This document shows, one piece after another, positions 24,017 to 33,045 of a DNA stretch of 33,628 nt. The stretch is from positions 1 through 33,628 of the forward strand of contig NZ_JAUCCV010000006.1 of NCBI RefSeq assembly GCF_034675905.1. The letters are read 5' to 3'. The translations under genes and the position numbers were made by a program. The notes below the pieces were generated by a model that was not told the DNA's origin, searched no databases, and saw only the letters and a list, made by a program, of their open reading frames with translations. This DNA is from Castellaniella sp034675905. Lineage in GTDB: Bacteria; Pseudomonadota; Gammaproteobacteria; Burkholderiales; Burkholderiaceae_B. The first letter of the stretch is position 1; every line of letters begins with the position of its first letter.

Positions 24017-24078
24017 CGCCCCGCCTTATGACGCGAACCCGGCCAACGCCGGCATGCGGTTTGCCGGACGCACCGGCA

Positions 24079-25446
24079 TCACGCCTTGCGCTCTGGACGC
24101 TTCCAGCCCGGCACGATCTGTTGGCGGGCGCGCGACAGGGTCAGTTCCCCCGCCGGTGCATCGCGCGTCAACGTGGTGCCCGCCCCTAGCGTCGAGCCCT
24201 GGCCCACTCGCACCGGCGCAACCAGCTGGGTATCCGATCCGATGAAGACATCGTCTTCGATCACCGTCTGGAATTTATTCACGCCATCGTAATTGCAGGT
24301 GATGGTCCCGGCGCCGATATTGACCCGTTCGCCGATCACGGCGTCACCCAGGTAGCTCAGATGATTGGCCTTGGAGCCCCGCCCCAGGCGGGTTTTCTTC
24401 AGCTCGACGAAATTGCCGACGTGCGCTTCCGGGCCGACATCGGCCCCCGGCCGCAGGCGGGCATACGGGCCGATCCGGGCGGATGCCCCCACCTGGGCGC
24501 CTTCGACGTGCGTATAGGCGTCCAGCGTGGCGCCGGGGCCGATATCCGCCTGGCGGATCACGCAATGCGGCCCGATACGCACGCCATCGGCCAGCTGGAC
24601 GTTGCCCTCGAACACGCAGCCCACGTCGATGAAGACATCGCGTCCGCACCGCAGATCACCGCGCAGATCGAAACGGGCCGGATCCGCCAGCGTCACGCCT
24701 TGTTCCAGCAGGCGGCGGGCCTGTTCGCCTTGCCAGATGCGCTCCAGCTGCGCCTGCTGCACGCGGCTGTTCACACCCAGGGTTTCCCAGTGCGCCGCCG
24801 GCTGGGCATGCGCCACCGCCATGCCGTCGCGCACCGCCAGGCCAACGATATCGGTCAGATAGTATTCACCTTGAGCGTTGCGATTGTCGATCTGCCCCAG
24901 CCAGCGCCGCAAGGCGGCCGTGGGGGCCGCCAGAATGCCGGTATTGACCTCGGTGATCGCGCGTTCGGCATCGGTCGCGTCTTTATGTTCGACGATACGC
25001 TGCACGCGGCCCCGGTCATCGCGCACGATGCGGCCATAACCGGCGGGATCCAGCAGGGTTTCCGTCAGCAGCGCCAAACCGTCGCCGCGCGCCTGCAACA
25101 AAGCCTGCAAGGTGGCGGCCTGCACCAAAGGCACATCGCCGTACAGCACCAGGCAGGTATCGTCCGCATCGCCTTCCAGCAGATGGGGCAAAGCCTGCAT
25201 GACCGCATGACCGGTGCCCTGCTGGGGCTGCTGCAGGGCGAACGTCAGGCCCTGGCCCGCATAGGCGGTCTGGACGCGATCGGCGCCGTGGCCCACCACG
25301 ACCACCACCCGATCGGGGTTCAGCGCGCGCGCAGCACCCAATACGTGACTGAGCATGGGCTGCCCGGCAATCGGATGCAGGACCTTCGGCAGGTCGGATT
25401 GCATGCGCTTGCCCAAGCCGGCAGCCAGAATGATGATATTCAACAT
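24079..25446 (-). CDS. glmU: Bifunctional N-acetylglucosamine-1-phosphate uridyltransferase / glucosamine-1-phosphate acetyltransferase GlmU
   Basis: 455 residues. The N-terminal uridyltransferase has LAAGLGKRMQSDLPKVLHP, QQPQQGTGHAVMQA, and LYGDVPL with the metal Asp. The C-terminal left-handed beta-helix acetyltransferase has FVELKKTRLGRGSKANHLS and NIGAGTITCNYDG. It makes UDP-GlcNAc for peptidoglycan and LPS. Length and both active sites are complete. Confidence 0.98.
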   Translation of the reverse strand: MLNIIILAAGLGKRMQSDLPKVLHPIAGQPMLSHVLGAARALNPDRVVVVVGHGADRVQTAYAGQGLTFALQQPQQGTGHAVMQALPHLLEGDADDTCLVLYGDVPLVQAATLQALLQARGDGLALLTETLLDPAGYGRIVRDDRGRVQRIVEHKDATDAERAITEVNTGILAAPTAALRRWLGQIDNRNAQGEYYLTDIVGLAVRDGMAVAHAQPAAHWETLGVNSRVQQAQLERIWQGEQARRLLEQGVTLADPARFDLRGDLRCGRDVFIDVGCVFEGNVQLADGVRIGPHCVIRQADIGPGATLDAYTHVEGAQVGASARIGPYARLRPGADVGPEAHVGNFVELKKTRLGRGSKANHLSYLGDAVIGERVNIGAGTITCNYDGVNKFQTVIEDDVFIGSDTQLVAPVRVGQGSTLGAGTTLTRDAPAGELTLSRARQQIVPGWKRPERKA

Positions 25447-25536
25447 AGAAGCGGAAGCGAAAGTTGACGATGAGACCCTGGCGCCGGACGCCAGCCCCCC
25501 GACCAGGGCCGGCGGGCGTCCTGGGCGCCGAACATA

Positions 25537-26178
25537 TCAGGCGCGGGGTTTGCGGGTCGAAGCGGCCCGGGAAGCCGTGGTCTTGCGAGCCGGGGACGCT
25601 TTGGACGCCGTCTTGCGAGCAGTCTTGGGAGCAGCGGATTTTGCCGTAGGCGCGCGCTTCTTTTTCGTGGCGCCCGTTGCCGTGTCGGCAGCCTCGGCCA
25701 TGCCGCTCAGGCTGGCGGTGGTGGCATCCCGCAGCTGCTCGAACTGTTGCTGGACCATGTTCCACCAGTCGCCGGCGGCCTGGGCATAGGCCTGGCCGGC
25801 ATCATCCGCCGAAGCGTCCGCCGAGGCGGCTTGGCGCGTCGATGCGGATGACTTTGCCGCATCCGGAAAGACGCTTCCGGTAAACGACTGGAAGGTCTTG
25901 AGCGTGCTGCGCTGGATTTCCAGCCCCTGGATCGTACTGGACAGCATCGTGGCATTGAGCTGCAGCCAGTTCTGCACCGTCTGCAATTCGCGGATGCGCC
26001 GATCCAGGTCTTCCAGGGAAACCGTCGGCATGGCGGGGGCGTCCATCCGCCCGGCGCCCGCCAGATTCTGCCAAGCCTGGCGCATCATATCCAGGCCGGC
26101 CAGCAGCGGATTGCCGGCCGATTCGCCCTGCTGGCCGAAGCCGGGCAACACAAAGGGATTGGTAGAGTCCTGAGCCAT
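25537..26178 (-). CDS. phaM: PhaM-like polyhydroxyalkanoate granule regulatory protein
   Basis: 213 residues from ATG 26178 (MAQDSTNPFVLPGFG). The central block SLEDLDRRIRELQTVQNWLQLNATML and TIQGLEIQRSTLKTFQSF matches the PhaM family. The tail from about residue 165 is rich in Lys/Ala/Thr/Arg (KKKRAPTAKSAAPKTARKT), histone-H1-like, which fits DNA binding. In Cupriavidus, PhaM activates PHB synthase and tethers granules to the nucleoid. It suggests PHB storage in this organism. No phaC is nearby. Confidence 0.85.
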   Translation of the reverse strand: MAQDSTNPFVLPGFGQQGESAGNPLLAGLDMMRQAWQNLAGAGRMDAPAMPTVSLEDLDRRIRELQTVQNWLQLNATMLSSTIQGLEIQRSTLKTFQSFTGSVFPDAAKSSASTRQAASADASADDAGQAYAQAAGDWWNMVQQQFEQLRDATTASLSGMAEAADTATGATKKKRAPTAKSAAPKTARKTASKASPARKTTASRAASTRKPRA

Positions 26179-26221
26179 GATGGTGTACCTCCGCCGGATC
26201 GGACCGGCATCAATCAATCGG

Positions 26222-27058
26222 TCAAGGGGACGGCGGCGCGCCTAGCCGCCGCCGCAAGGAATCCAGAATGCACAATTCGGCTTCCAGGGTAAAAGCGCCG
26301 TGCTCGATCATGTCCCAGAGATCGGCCATGTCGACGCAACGGAATTCCATGACTTCGCCATCCAGATTGGCGGGCGCGGCAGCCGCATCCAGCACGCAGT
26401 CGCTAAGGCACACGGTTTCGACCTGATACCCGTCCGGCAAACGGCGATGCATGCGCAGCACCGTGCGCAAAGGGCCATGCGCCGCCAAAGCCACCGGCGC
26501 CAGGCCGGCTTCTTCGTGGGATTCACGCAACAGGGCGGATTCGGGGTCTTCGCCGGCAGCGACCAGCCCCCCGGACAAGGTGTCCCACAAACCCGGATCG
26601 GTCGATTTACCAAGGGCGCGGCGGGCCACCCACAACCGGCCATCCGGCGCCCAGCCATTGAGGTGCACCGCCTGGGTCAGCAGCCCCAGCGGGCGCACGG
26701 CGCCGCGTTCGATACGCCCCAGCAGGCGGCCTTCGGCCACCACATCCAGCAATTCGTCGCGCCAGCTGCGGATGCAGCCTGCGTCGCGCAAGGCCAGCGC
26801 CAGATCGCGCAACACCCCGTCCAGGCTGAGGCGTGCGGCAGGGGCCGCCGTCAGGTGGGCGGCTTCGGCTTCGATGTGCACACCGGGCCGATCAGCAATG
26901 GCGGCCAGCGCCGTGGCGCCGATCCATCCGGCCACCCGCCCCGCGACCGTGACCGGCCGAGCGCCGATCGGCGGTAATTGCTGGGTACGACGCACCAGAC
27001 GCGCACAGCGCATCGCCAGATCGTCCGGGGTGAAAACCGCAGAGGTGGAATCCATCAA
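26222..27058 (-). CDS. Nudix hydrolase with N-terminal DUF4743-like domain
   Basis: 278 residues. The Nudix box is complete: G164-x5-E170-x7-R178-E-x-x-E182-E183-x-G185-L. The first ~120 residues are an extra domain like that of the plant/yeast TPK-associated Nudix proteins (DUF4743). Substrate cannot be told from sequence; thiamine-diphosphate derivatives are known for some eukaryotic relatives. ATG at 27058 or one codon later. Confidence 0.88.
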   Translation of the reverse strand: MMDSTSAVFTPDDLAMRCARLVRRTQQLPPIGARPVTVAGRVAGWIGATALAAIADRPGVHIEAEAAHLTAAPAARLSLDGVLRDLALALRDAGCIRSWRDELLDVVAEGRLLGRIERGAVRPLGLLTQAVHLNGWAPDGRLWVARRALGKSTDPGLWDTLSGGLVAAGEDPESALLRESHEEAGLAPVALAAHGPLRTVLRMHRRLPDGYQVETVCLSDCVLDAAAAPANLDGEVMEFRCVDMADLWDMIEHGAFTLEAELCILDSLRRRLGAPPSP

Positions 27059-27130
27059 AGCATTGTAGTGGAAGCCCGAACGGGATAGGTGGAAACCCGC
27101 GAAAGCGCATGAATAGGGCAGAACCCTGCC

Positions 27131-27158
27131 TGTACAAGCGGAAACGCTTGGCTATAAT
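27131..27158 (+). promoter_or_regulatory. Sigma-70 promoter of the cytochrome oxidase operon
   Basis: TGTACA (27131-27136; four of six match TTGACA), a 16-base spacer, and a perfect TATAAT (27153-27158). It implies a leader of about 140 bases before ctaC. No other gene or clear structure was seen in the 249-base gap 27059-27307. Confidence 0.6.
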
Positions 27159-27307
27159 CCCTTCAAGCTTATAAGGACATCGCAGGCCGCCGCTTCCATG
27201 GGCGCACGACCTGACGATCCGATCATGTGTGCAGGGCCCGTTCCCCTCGTGTGTCTTTGACGAAGGTCTACCCGCCCCGAAGAACACACACAAACCAGAG
27301 GGACGAC

Positions 27308-28468
27308 ATGAAGATGGTCAGAGGGTTGTTAGGCATGATCGCGCTGTCATGGATGACAGTCGCAAGCGCGCAGGTTCAGGACGTACCGGGGGGACCGGCG
27401 GTCAATCAGCTGAACGTCACCCCGGGGGTCACGCCGATCTCCCAAGAAATTTATGAACTGCACTGGATGATCATGATCGTCTGTACGATCATTTTCATCG
27501 GGGTCTTCGGGGTGATGTTGTATTCCATCATCCACCACCGCAAGTCCCGGGGCTACAAGGCCGCCAAGTTCGACGAAAACCTGTCGATCGAGCTGACCTG
27601 GACCGTCATCCCCTTTCTGATCATCGTCGCCATGGCCATTCCGGCCAGCCGCACGATCGTCGCCATGAAAGACACCTCGGGCGCCGATCTGACGATCAAG
27701 GCGACTGGCTACCAATGGAAGTGGGGCTACGAATATCTCGACGGCTCCGCAGCCGGCGTGCAGTTTCTGTCGAACCTGTCCACCCCTCAGGACCAGATCG
27801 ACGGCAAGGCCCCCAAAAGCAATACCTACCTGCTGGAAGTCGACCATCCGATGGTGGTGCCCGTCGATAAAAAAGTCCGCGTCGTCCTGACGGCATCCGA
27901 CGTCATCCATTCCTGGATGGTGCCTGATTTCGGCGTCAAGCAAGACGCGGTGCCCGGCTACCTGCGCGACACCTGGTTCCGGGCTGAAAAAACCGGCACC
28001 TTCCGCGGTCAATGCGCTGAGTTGTGCGGCAAGAACCACGCCTATATGCCGATCGTGGTCGAGGTGAAATCCGCCGAAGACTACGCCCAGTGGGTCAAAG
28101 ACCAGAAGGCCGCCATGGCCTCCGCCACCGAAGACCCCAACAAGGCCTGGACCAAAGACGAACTGATCGCCAAGGGCAAGGAAGTCTTCGGCGCCAACTG
28201 CGTAGCCTGCCACCAGGCCAACGGCCAGGGCATCCCGGGCACTTTCCCGGCGCTGAACGGCGACACCAAATATGTGTTGGCGCCCATGAAGGATCAGATC
28301 CTGACGGAACTCAACGGCCACCCGGGTACCGCCATGGCGGCGTTCCGCGATCAGCTCAGCGATGTCCAGCTGGCGGCCGTCATCACCTACACCCGTAACG
28401 CTTGGGACAATGCCGGCAAAGGTCCGGATCCCGTCGTGCAGCCCTCGGACGTCAAGGCACTGCGCTAA
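27308..28468 (+). CDS. ctaC: Cytochrome c oxidase subunit II with fused cytochrome c domain
   Basis: 386 residues from ATG 27308, with GAGGGA five bases upstream. Signal peptide to about residue 22, two transmembrane helices (roughly 52-76 and 97-117), then the CuA domain with ligands C236, C240, H244 and M247 (CAELCGKNHAYM) and an earlier His in DVIHSWM. A C-terminal cytochrome c domain carries CVACH (C298, C301, H302) and a distal Met in GTAMAAF. This caa3/aa3-type subunit takes electrons from periplasmic cytochrome c. It heads the oxidase operon. Confidence 0.97.
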   Translation: MKMVRGLLGMIALSWMTVASAQVQDVPGGPAVNQLNVTPGVTPISQEIYELHWMIMIVCTIIFIGVFGVMLYSIIHHRKSRGYKAAKFDENLSIELTWTVIPFLIIVAMAIPASRTIVAMKDTSGADLTIKATGYQWKWGYEYLDGSAAGVQFLSNLSTPQDQIDGKAPKSNTYLLEVDHPMVVPVDKKVRVVLTASDVIHSWMVPDFGVKQDAVPGYLRDTWFRAEKTGTFRGQCAELCGKNHAYMPIVVEVKSAEDYAQWVKDQKAAMASATEDPNKAWTKDELIAKGKEVFGANCVACHQANGQGIPGTFPALNGDTKYVLAPMKDQILTELNGHPGTAMAAFRDQLSDVQLAAVITYTRNAWDNAGKGPDPVVQPSDVKALR

Positions 28469-28549
28469 CGTCCGCCGCACTACGGCCCCATCCCACATCC
28501 TATTTATCCGCGCCGCCCTGCGTGCGGCGCGCCCTCCAAGGAGGCATTC

Positions 28550-30153
28550 ATGAGCAGCGTTACCGCAGACCACATCCCGCCCAGCACGGGACATGACGAA
28601 CATGCACACCACGTCCCCACAGGCTGGCGGCGCTGGGTGTTCGCCACGAACCACAAAGACATCGGAACGATGTACCTGATTTTTTCGTTCTGCATGCTGC
28701 TCGAAGGCGGCACTCTGGCGCTATTGCTGCGCACAGAGCTCTTCGAGCCCGGCATCCAGTTCTTCCAGCCCGAACTGTTCAACCAGTTCACGACCATGCA
28801 CGGGCTGATCATGATTTTCGGGGCCATCATGCCGGCCTTCGTGGGTTTCGCTAACTGGATGATCCCGCTGCAGATCGGCGCATCCGACATGGCCTTCGCC
28901 CGCATGAACAACTTCAGTTTCTGGCTGCTGCCCGTCGGCGCCATCCTGCTGACCACGTCGTTCTTCGTGCCCGGCGGCGCCAACGCATCCGGCTGGACCA
29001 TGTACGCGCCGCTGTCGCTGCAGATGGGCCCAGGCATGGACTTCGCGATCTTCGCCGTCCATATCCTGGGGGCCTCGTCCATCATGGGGGCGATCAACAT
29101 CATCGTCACCATCCTGAACATGCGCGCGCCCGGCATGTCGCTGATGAAAATGCCGATGTTCTGCTGGTCCTGGCTGGTCACGGCCTACCTGCTGCTGGCC
29201 GTGATGCCGGTGCTGGCCGCCGCTGTCACCATGCTGCTGACCGACCGTCATTTCGGCACCCACTTCTTCAATGCCGCCGGCGGCGGCGACCCGGTGCTGT
29301 ACCAGCACGTGTTCTGGTTCTTCGGACACCCCGAGGTCTACATCATGATTCTGCCGGCCTTCGGGATCGTGTCGCAGATCATCCCCACCTTTGCCCGCAA
29401 GCGCCTGTTCGGCTATGCGTCGATGGTCTACGCCATCTGCGCCATCGCCATCCTGTCCTTCCTGGTGTGGGCGCACCACATGTTCACCACCGGCATGCCG
29501 GTCACGGCCCAGCTGTTCTTCATGTACGGCACCATGCTGATTTCCATCCCCACCGGGGTCAAGGTCTTCAACTGGACGGCCACCATGTGGCGCGGGTCCA
29601 TGACGTTTGAAACCCCGATGCTGTGGGCCATCGGTTTCATCTTCGTGTTTACCATCGGCGGCTTTACCGGTCTGGTGGTGGCCATCGCCCCCATCGACAT
29701 CCAGGCCCAGGATACTTATTACGTGGTGGCGCACTTCCACTATGTGCTGGTGGCCGGGTCGCTGTTCGCCCTGTTTGGCGCCGCCTACTACTGGCTGCCG
29801 AAGTGGTGCGGCCACATGTATGACGAAAAAATGGGGAAACTGCATTTCTGGAGCAGCATGATTTCCTTCAACATCGCCTTCTTCCCCATGCACTTTCTGG
29901 GGCTGGCCGGGATGCCGCGCCGCTATGCGGACTATGCCTCGCAATTCACGACCTTCCACCAGGTGTCCACGATCGGGGCCTTCTGGTTCGGTCTGTCGCA
30001 ACTGATTTTCATCTATGTCGTGGTCAAGGCAGTGCGCAGCACCGGCCCCACCGTGCCCGCCTGCCCCCCTGGGAAGGCGCCGAGGGCCTGGAATGGACGG
30101 TGCCTTTGCCCGCGCCCTACCATACCTTCGTCACCCCACCCGACTATAAATAA
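28550..30153 (+). CDS. ctaD: Cytochrome c oxidase subunit I, 3' frameshift
   Basis: About 535 residues with twelve transmembrane helices. WVFATNHKDIGTMYLIFSF starts the core; the FFGHPEVYIMILPAFG block holds the CuB His-Tyr pair, VWAHHMFTTG the other CuB histidines, and AHFHYVLVAG heme ligands. The main frame ends in an un-family-like tail stopping at 30157. In the +1 frame after a six-C run (30064-30069) the expected C-terminus PWEGAEGLEW...TFVTPPDYK runs to a stop at 30153. One missing C (or two extra bases) explains it. The catalytic core is unaffected. Confidence 0.95.
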
Positions 30154-30190
30154 ATAAGGCTGGATACCGGCATCAGCTGGAAGTTTCGTC

Positions 30191-30307
30191 ATGACACCTG
30201 AACAACGTCGCCGCAATCGTCGCACCGGATGGGACTGGGCTCTATTCGCGATCGCCATCCTGGTCTGGACCTTTGTCCGCGCCAATCTGTACGGGGTCGC
30301 CATTTGA
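30191..30307 (+). CDS. Cytochrome oxidase small assembly protein (38 aa)
   Basis: MTPEQRRRNRRTGWDWALF then one membrane span (AIAILVWTFVRANLYGVAI). This short basic-then-hydrophobic protein right after ctaD is found in many Burkholderiales oxidase loci and is annotated as a small assembly protein; its action is not known. ctaG would normally come next but is missing. Confidence 0.75.
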   Translation: MTPEQRRRNRRTGWDWALFAIAILVWTFVRANLYGVAI

Positions 30308-30494
30308 GCGGGCCAGGCGCTTTTCTGCGATCGGTGCGCACCATCGCCTGGGCGTTTCTGGGCCTGCGCAAACGCTCCGGTCATGACTCTATCTGAACCG
30401 CATCGGCCCGTCGCATCTTATCGTCGCGGGCCTGCTGGGCGGGCTGGGATTCGTATTGCTGCTGCTACTGGCCGTCCGGCTGGTCACAGCCTAG
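30304..30494 (+). pseudogene. DUF2970 small membrane protein, frameshifted
   Basis: First part (frame from TTG 30304) reads FLRSVRTIAWAFLGLRKRSGHD and stops at 30396; the second part, in another frame from about 30393, reads LNRIGPSHLIVAGLLGGLGF and ends at a TAG at 30494. Joined, they give a typical DUF2970 protein of about 62 residues with one C-terminal membrane span. The frame change lies at 30384-30393. The start is uncertain; TTG 30304 overlaps the stop of the preceding small gene. This gene usually lies between ctaG and ctaE. Confidence 0.65.
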
Positions 30495-30515
30495 AATCAG
30501 AAAGAGGAGAACAAC

Positions 30516-31399
30516 ATGACAGCAGTTGCACAGACAGCGGACGGCAGCAAAGCTCCTTACTATTACGTCCCGCCCCACTCCGCCCACCCGATCCAGGGCA
30601 GCCTTTGCATGCTGGCCACGCTGCTAGGCGCGGCATTCTGGGTCAACGACTACGCTTTTGGCCGCTGGCTGTGCATCGCCTGGGATCCCGTGCATGTTCG
30701 TCGTGCTGTTCAGCTGGTTTGGCGATGCCATTTGCGACAATCCGAAGGCGGCATGAACAGCAAACGCATCGACCATTCCTACCGCTGGAGCATGACCTGG
30801 TTCTATCTTTTCCGAGGCTCATGTTCTTTTCGGCCTTCTTCGGATCACTCTGGTACACGCGCGACGTGTCCACCCCATGGCTGAGCACACTGGATTCCCA
30901 GACACTGCTGTGGCCAAGCTTCACCGGCGTCTGGCCCAATTTCGGCCCGGCGGGCACCGTCGCCCCGTTTGAGTCTGTCGGGCCGTTCTGGCTGCCCACC
31001 ATCAACACGGCCCTGCTGCTGACATCCGGCCTGACCCTGACCATCGCCCACCACGCCCTGCGGGCCGCCCAGCGGCAGAAAGCCATTTTCTGGCTGGGGC
31101 TGACGGTCGTCCTGGGCTTTACCTTTGTGGCCTGCCAGGCCTACGAATACCACCACGCCTATACCGAACTGAATCTGCGCTTCACCTCAGGTGCATTCGG
31201 CGCCCTGTTCTACATGCTGACCGGATTCCACGGCTTTCACGTCATCCTGGGCGCTACCATGCTGACCGTGATCTGGTTCCGCCTGGTGCGCGGCCACTTC
31301 ACGCCCGAACATCACTTCGGCTTCGAAGGCGCTGCCTGGTATTGGCACTTTGTGGACGTCGTCTGGCTGGGCTTGTATATCTTCGTCTACTGGGTGTGA
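30516..31399 (+). pseudogene. ctaE: Cytochrome c oxidase subunit III, multiply frameshifted in 5' third
   Basis: Start at ATG 30516 with AGGAG upstream. Frame 1 gives YYYVPPHSAHPIQGSLCMLA. Then at least four frame changes: about 30693 (extra base), 30731-30740, 30804 (extra base) and 30820 (extra base), linking MFVVLFSWFGDAI, SEGGMNSKRIDHSYRWSMTW, IFSEA and MFFSAFFGSLWYTRDVS. From 30821 to the stop at 31399 the frame is clean and family-like (LTSGLTLTIAHHALRAA, GFHGFHVILGATML, AWYWHFVDVVWLGLYIF). As written it cannot make subunit III. Residues between the shifts are conserved, which points to sequence error or very recent damage. Confidence 0.85.
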
Positions 31400-31420
31400 T
31401 GCTGGCTGCCCGGCGCCGGC

Positions 31421-31614
31421 CTACCCCATGGTAGCCGGCGCCCCGGCGGCATCGATCCACCCCAGGGCATGCGCCAGCAGCAAAAACAGAAACAGCAGGA
31501 TGGACGAGCCCAGGCCATCCGGCCGCTACGGCCCTGATCCTGCATCAGAAACACCAGGGCCGAGCCCAGGCTGGCGACAATCGCCAGAAACAGAATGACA
31601 ATCAGCACTTTCAT
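31421..31614 (-). pseudogene. DUF2909 twin-transmembrane protein, frameshifted
   Basis: Begins MKVLIVILFLAIVASLGSAL and VFLMQDQGRSGRM, as DUF2909 proteins do, then loses frame near 31510-31530. Another frame continues SILLFLFLLLAHALGWIDAA to a TAG at 31421-31423. The piece between the two membrane spans seems shorter than usual by several residues. In related oxidase loci this gene is likewise opposite to ctaE and convergent with it. Confidence 0.65.
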
Positions 31615-31616
31615 GG

Positions 31617-32427
31617 ATGGATTCCCGCCTGTCTTCCGTCACAGAACAGCCACGAAAAAGCCCTGGCGGCCATCGTATTGCTGATCCTGCTGACAGGTAT
31701 CTGCATCGCGGCGGGCCAGTGGCAATTGGGCCGTGCCCATGAGCGCGAAGCCATTCACGCCGCCCGCTTGGCCGGCCAGCAAGCGCCGCCGCTGACGCTG
31801 ACGACCCAGACACCCCTGCCGGACCTGAATGGCATCGCGCCAGCGCTCGGGGGCAATGGCTCAATCCGTTTACTGTACTCCTGGATAATCGTAACCTCAA
31901 AGGTCAGCCTGGTCTCTGGGTAGCGACCCCATTGGCCCTGCAGGATGATCCCTGGCGCCGCCGTGCTGGTGCTGCGCGGCTGGGTCGCCCGACCGATGCC
32001 GCCCGCCGTCACTGCCCGATCTGCGGGCTGCCGAGGGGCCGGTCCAGCATCCAAGGCACCCTGCTGCGCCAGGTGCCCCGTCTGCTTGACCTCGACCAAT
32101 CTGACCGGCGGCGAGGGCTGCCGGAACTGCCACGGCCCTTCCCGTCCTTGGACGGCGCTGCCGCCTCAGCATGCAGAATCTCAGACCTGGATGCGCTGGC
32201 GGCTGCCATCCGGCCTGCGCCTGCTGCCCGTCGTGCTGGAACAAGCCCCTACCCAGGATGTCGGCCTGATCCAGGAATGGCCCGGCCCATCGGATAACGC
32301 CAGCCAGAACTACAACTACGCCGGACAATGGTTCAGCTTCGCCGCCATTGCCCTGATCGCCGCCGCTGCCATCCTATGGCGCTCCTGGCGGAAACCCGCC
32401 GCCCCATCAGAATCGGACGCACCCTGA
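31617..32427 (+). pseudogene. SURF1-family oxidase assembly protein, multiply frameshifted
   Basis: Pieces in all three frames line up with SURF1: LAAIVLLILLTGICIAAGQW (first membrane span), then GQWLNPFTVLLDNRNLKGQP, LWVATPLALQDDPW, AVLVLRGWVARP, SLPDLRAAEGPV, SIQGTLLRQVPRLLDL, DLDALAAAI, and in the last frame LRLLPVVLEQ to SQNYNYAGQWFSFAAIALIA. Frame changes are near 31655-31659 (five-A run), 31828, 31957, 32005, 32044, one before 32174, 32183 and 32211; most look like single added bases. SURF1 helps heme a insertion into subunit I. Start at 31617 is tentative. Confidence 0.75.
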
Positions 32428-32429
32428 CC

Positions 32430-33042
32430 ATGACGACTGTTCCCGCCCGCCCCCGTTCCATCACTCCGGTCATCGCCATCTTTCTGGTTGCCCTGGCGCC
32501 CGTGGTGTTCGCCCTGCTGGCCTACTATGTGCCGGCGCTGGGCCTGCGGCCCGCCATCCAGACAAACTACGGCCAGCTGCTCGAACCTCAACGCCCGATC
32601 CCGGACACCCTCACCCTGCGCGACGAGTCAGGGGCAGCCGTACGATCTGAATCAGCTCAAAGGGCAATGGCTGCTGATCAGCACCGGCCCCGGCGCCTGC
32701 CCTGAATCCTGCGTGCGCGGCCTGTTCGTGATGCGCAATTCGCATGCCAGCCAGGGCAAAAACGTCGACCGCCTGGAACGCATCCTGTTCGTCACCGACG
32801 ACGCCCCCATCGCCCCGGTCGTCGGTGATGCCTATGTCGGCACGCACGTGCTGCGCGCCGATCCTGCTCAGCTGGCAGCCTGGTTGGCGCCCGGCGCCGC
32901 CGACCCCGCAGCCGCGCTGGCCTCGGGCCTCTGGATCGTCGATCCCTTGGGCCATCTGATGATGCAGTTCCCAGATGGCCAGGACCCTGAAGGCGTGCGT
33001 GACGACATCCGCGTCCTGCTGAAAAATTCCCGGATCGGATAA
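32430..33042 (+). pseudogene. Sco-like thioredoxin-fold oxidase-associated protein, one frameshift
   Basis: Starts MTTVPARPRSITPVIAIFL with a membrane anchor, continues YVPALGLRPAIQTNYGQLL and RDESG, then changes frame at a four-G run (32631-32634). The rest reads QPYDLNQLKGQWLLISTGPG, ACPESCVRGLFVMRNSHASQ and LGHLMMQFPDGQDPEGV to a TAA at 33042. One G too many explains it. CPESC resembles the CxxxC of Sco copper chaperones. About 204 residues if repaired. Located between SURF1 and ctaA. Confidence 0.75.
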
Positions 33043-33045
33043 GCA

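Noticed and set aside
28721..30001. A 426-codon minus-strand frame opposite ctaD
   Set aside because: His/Gly/Asp-rich shadow of subunit I, with no similarity to a protein family.
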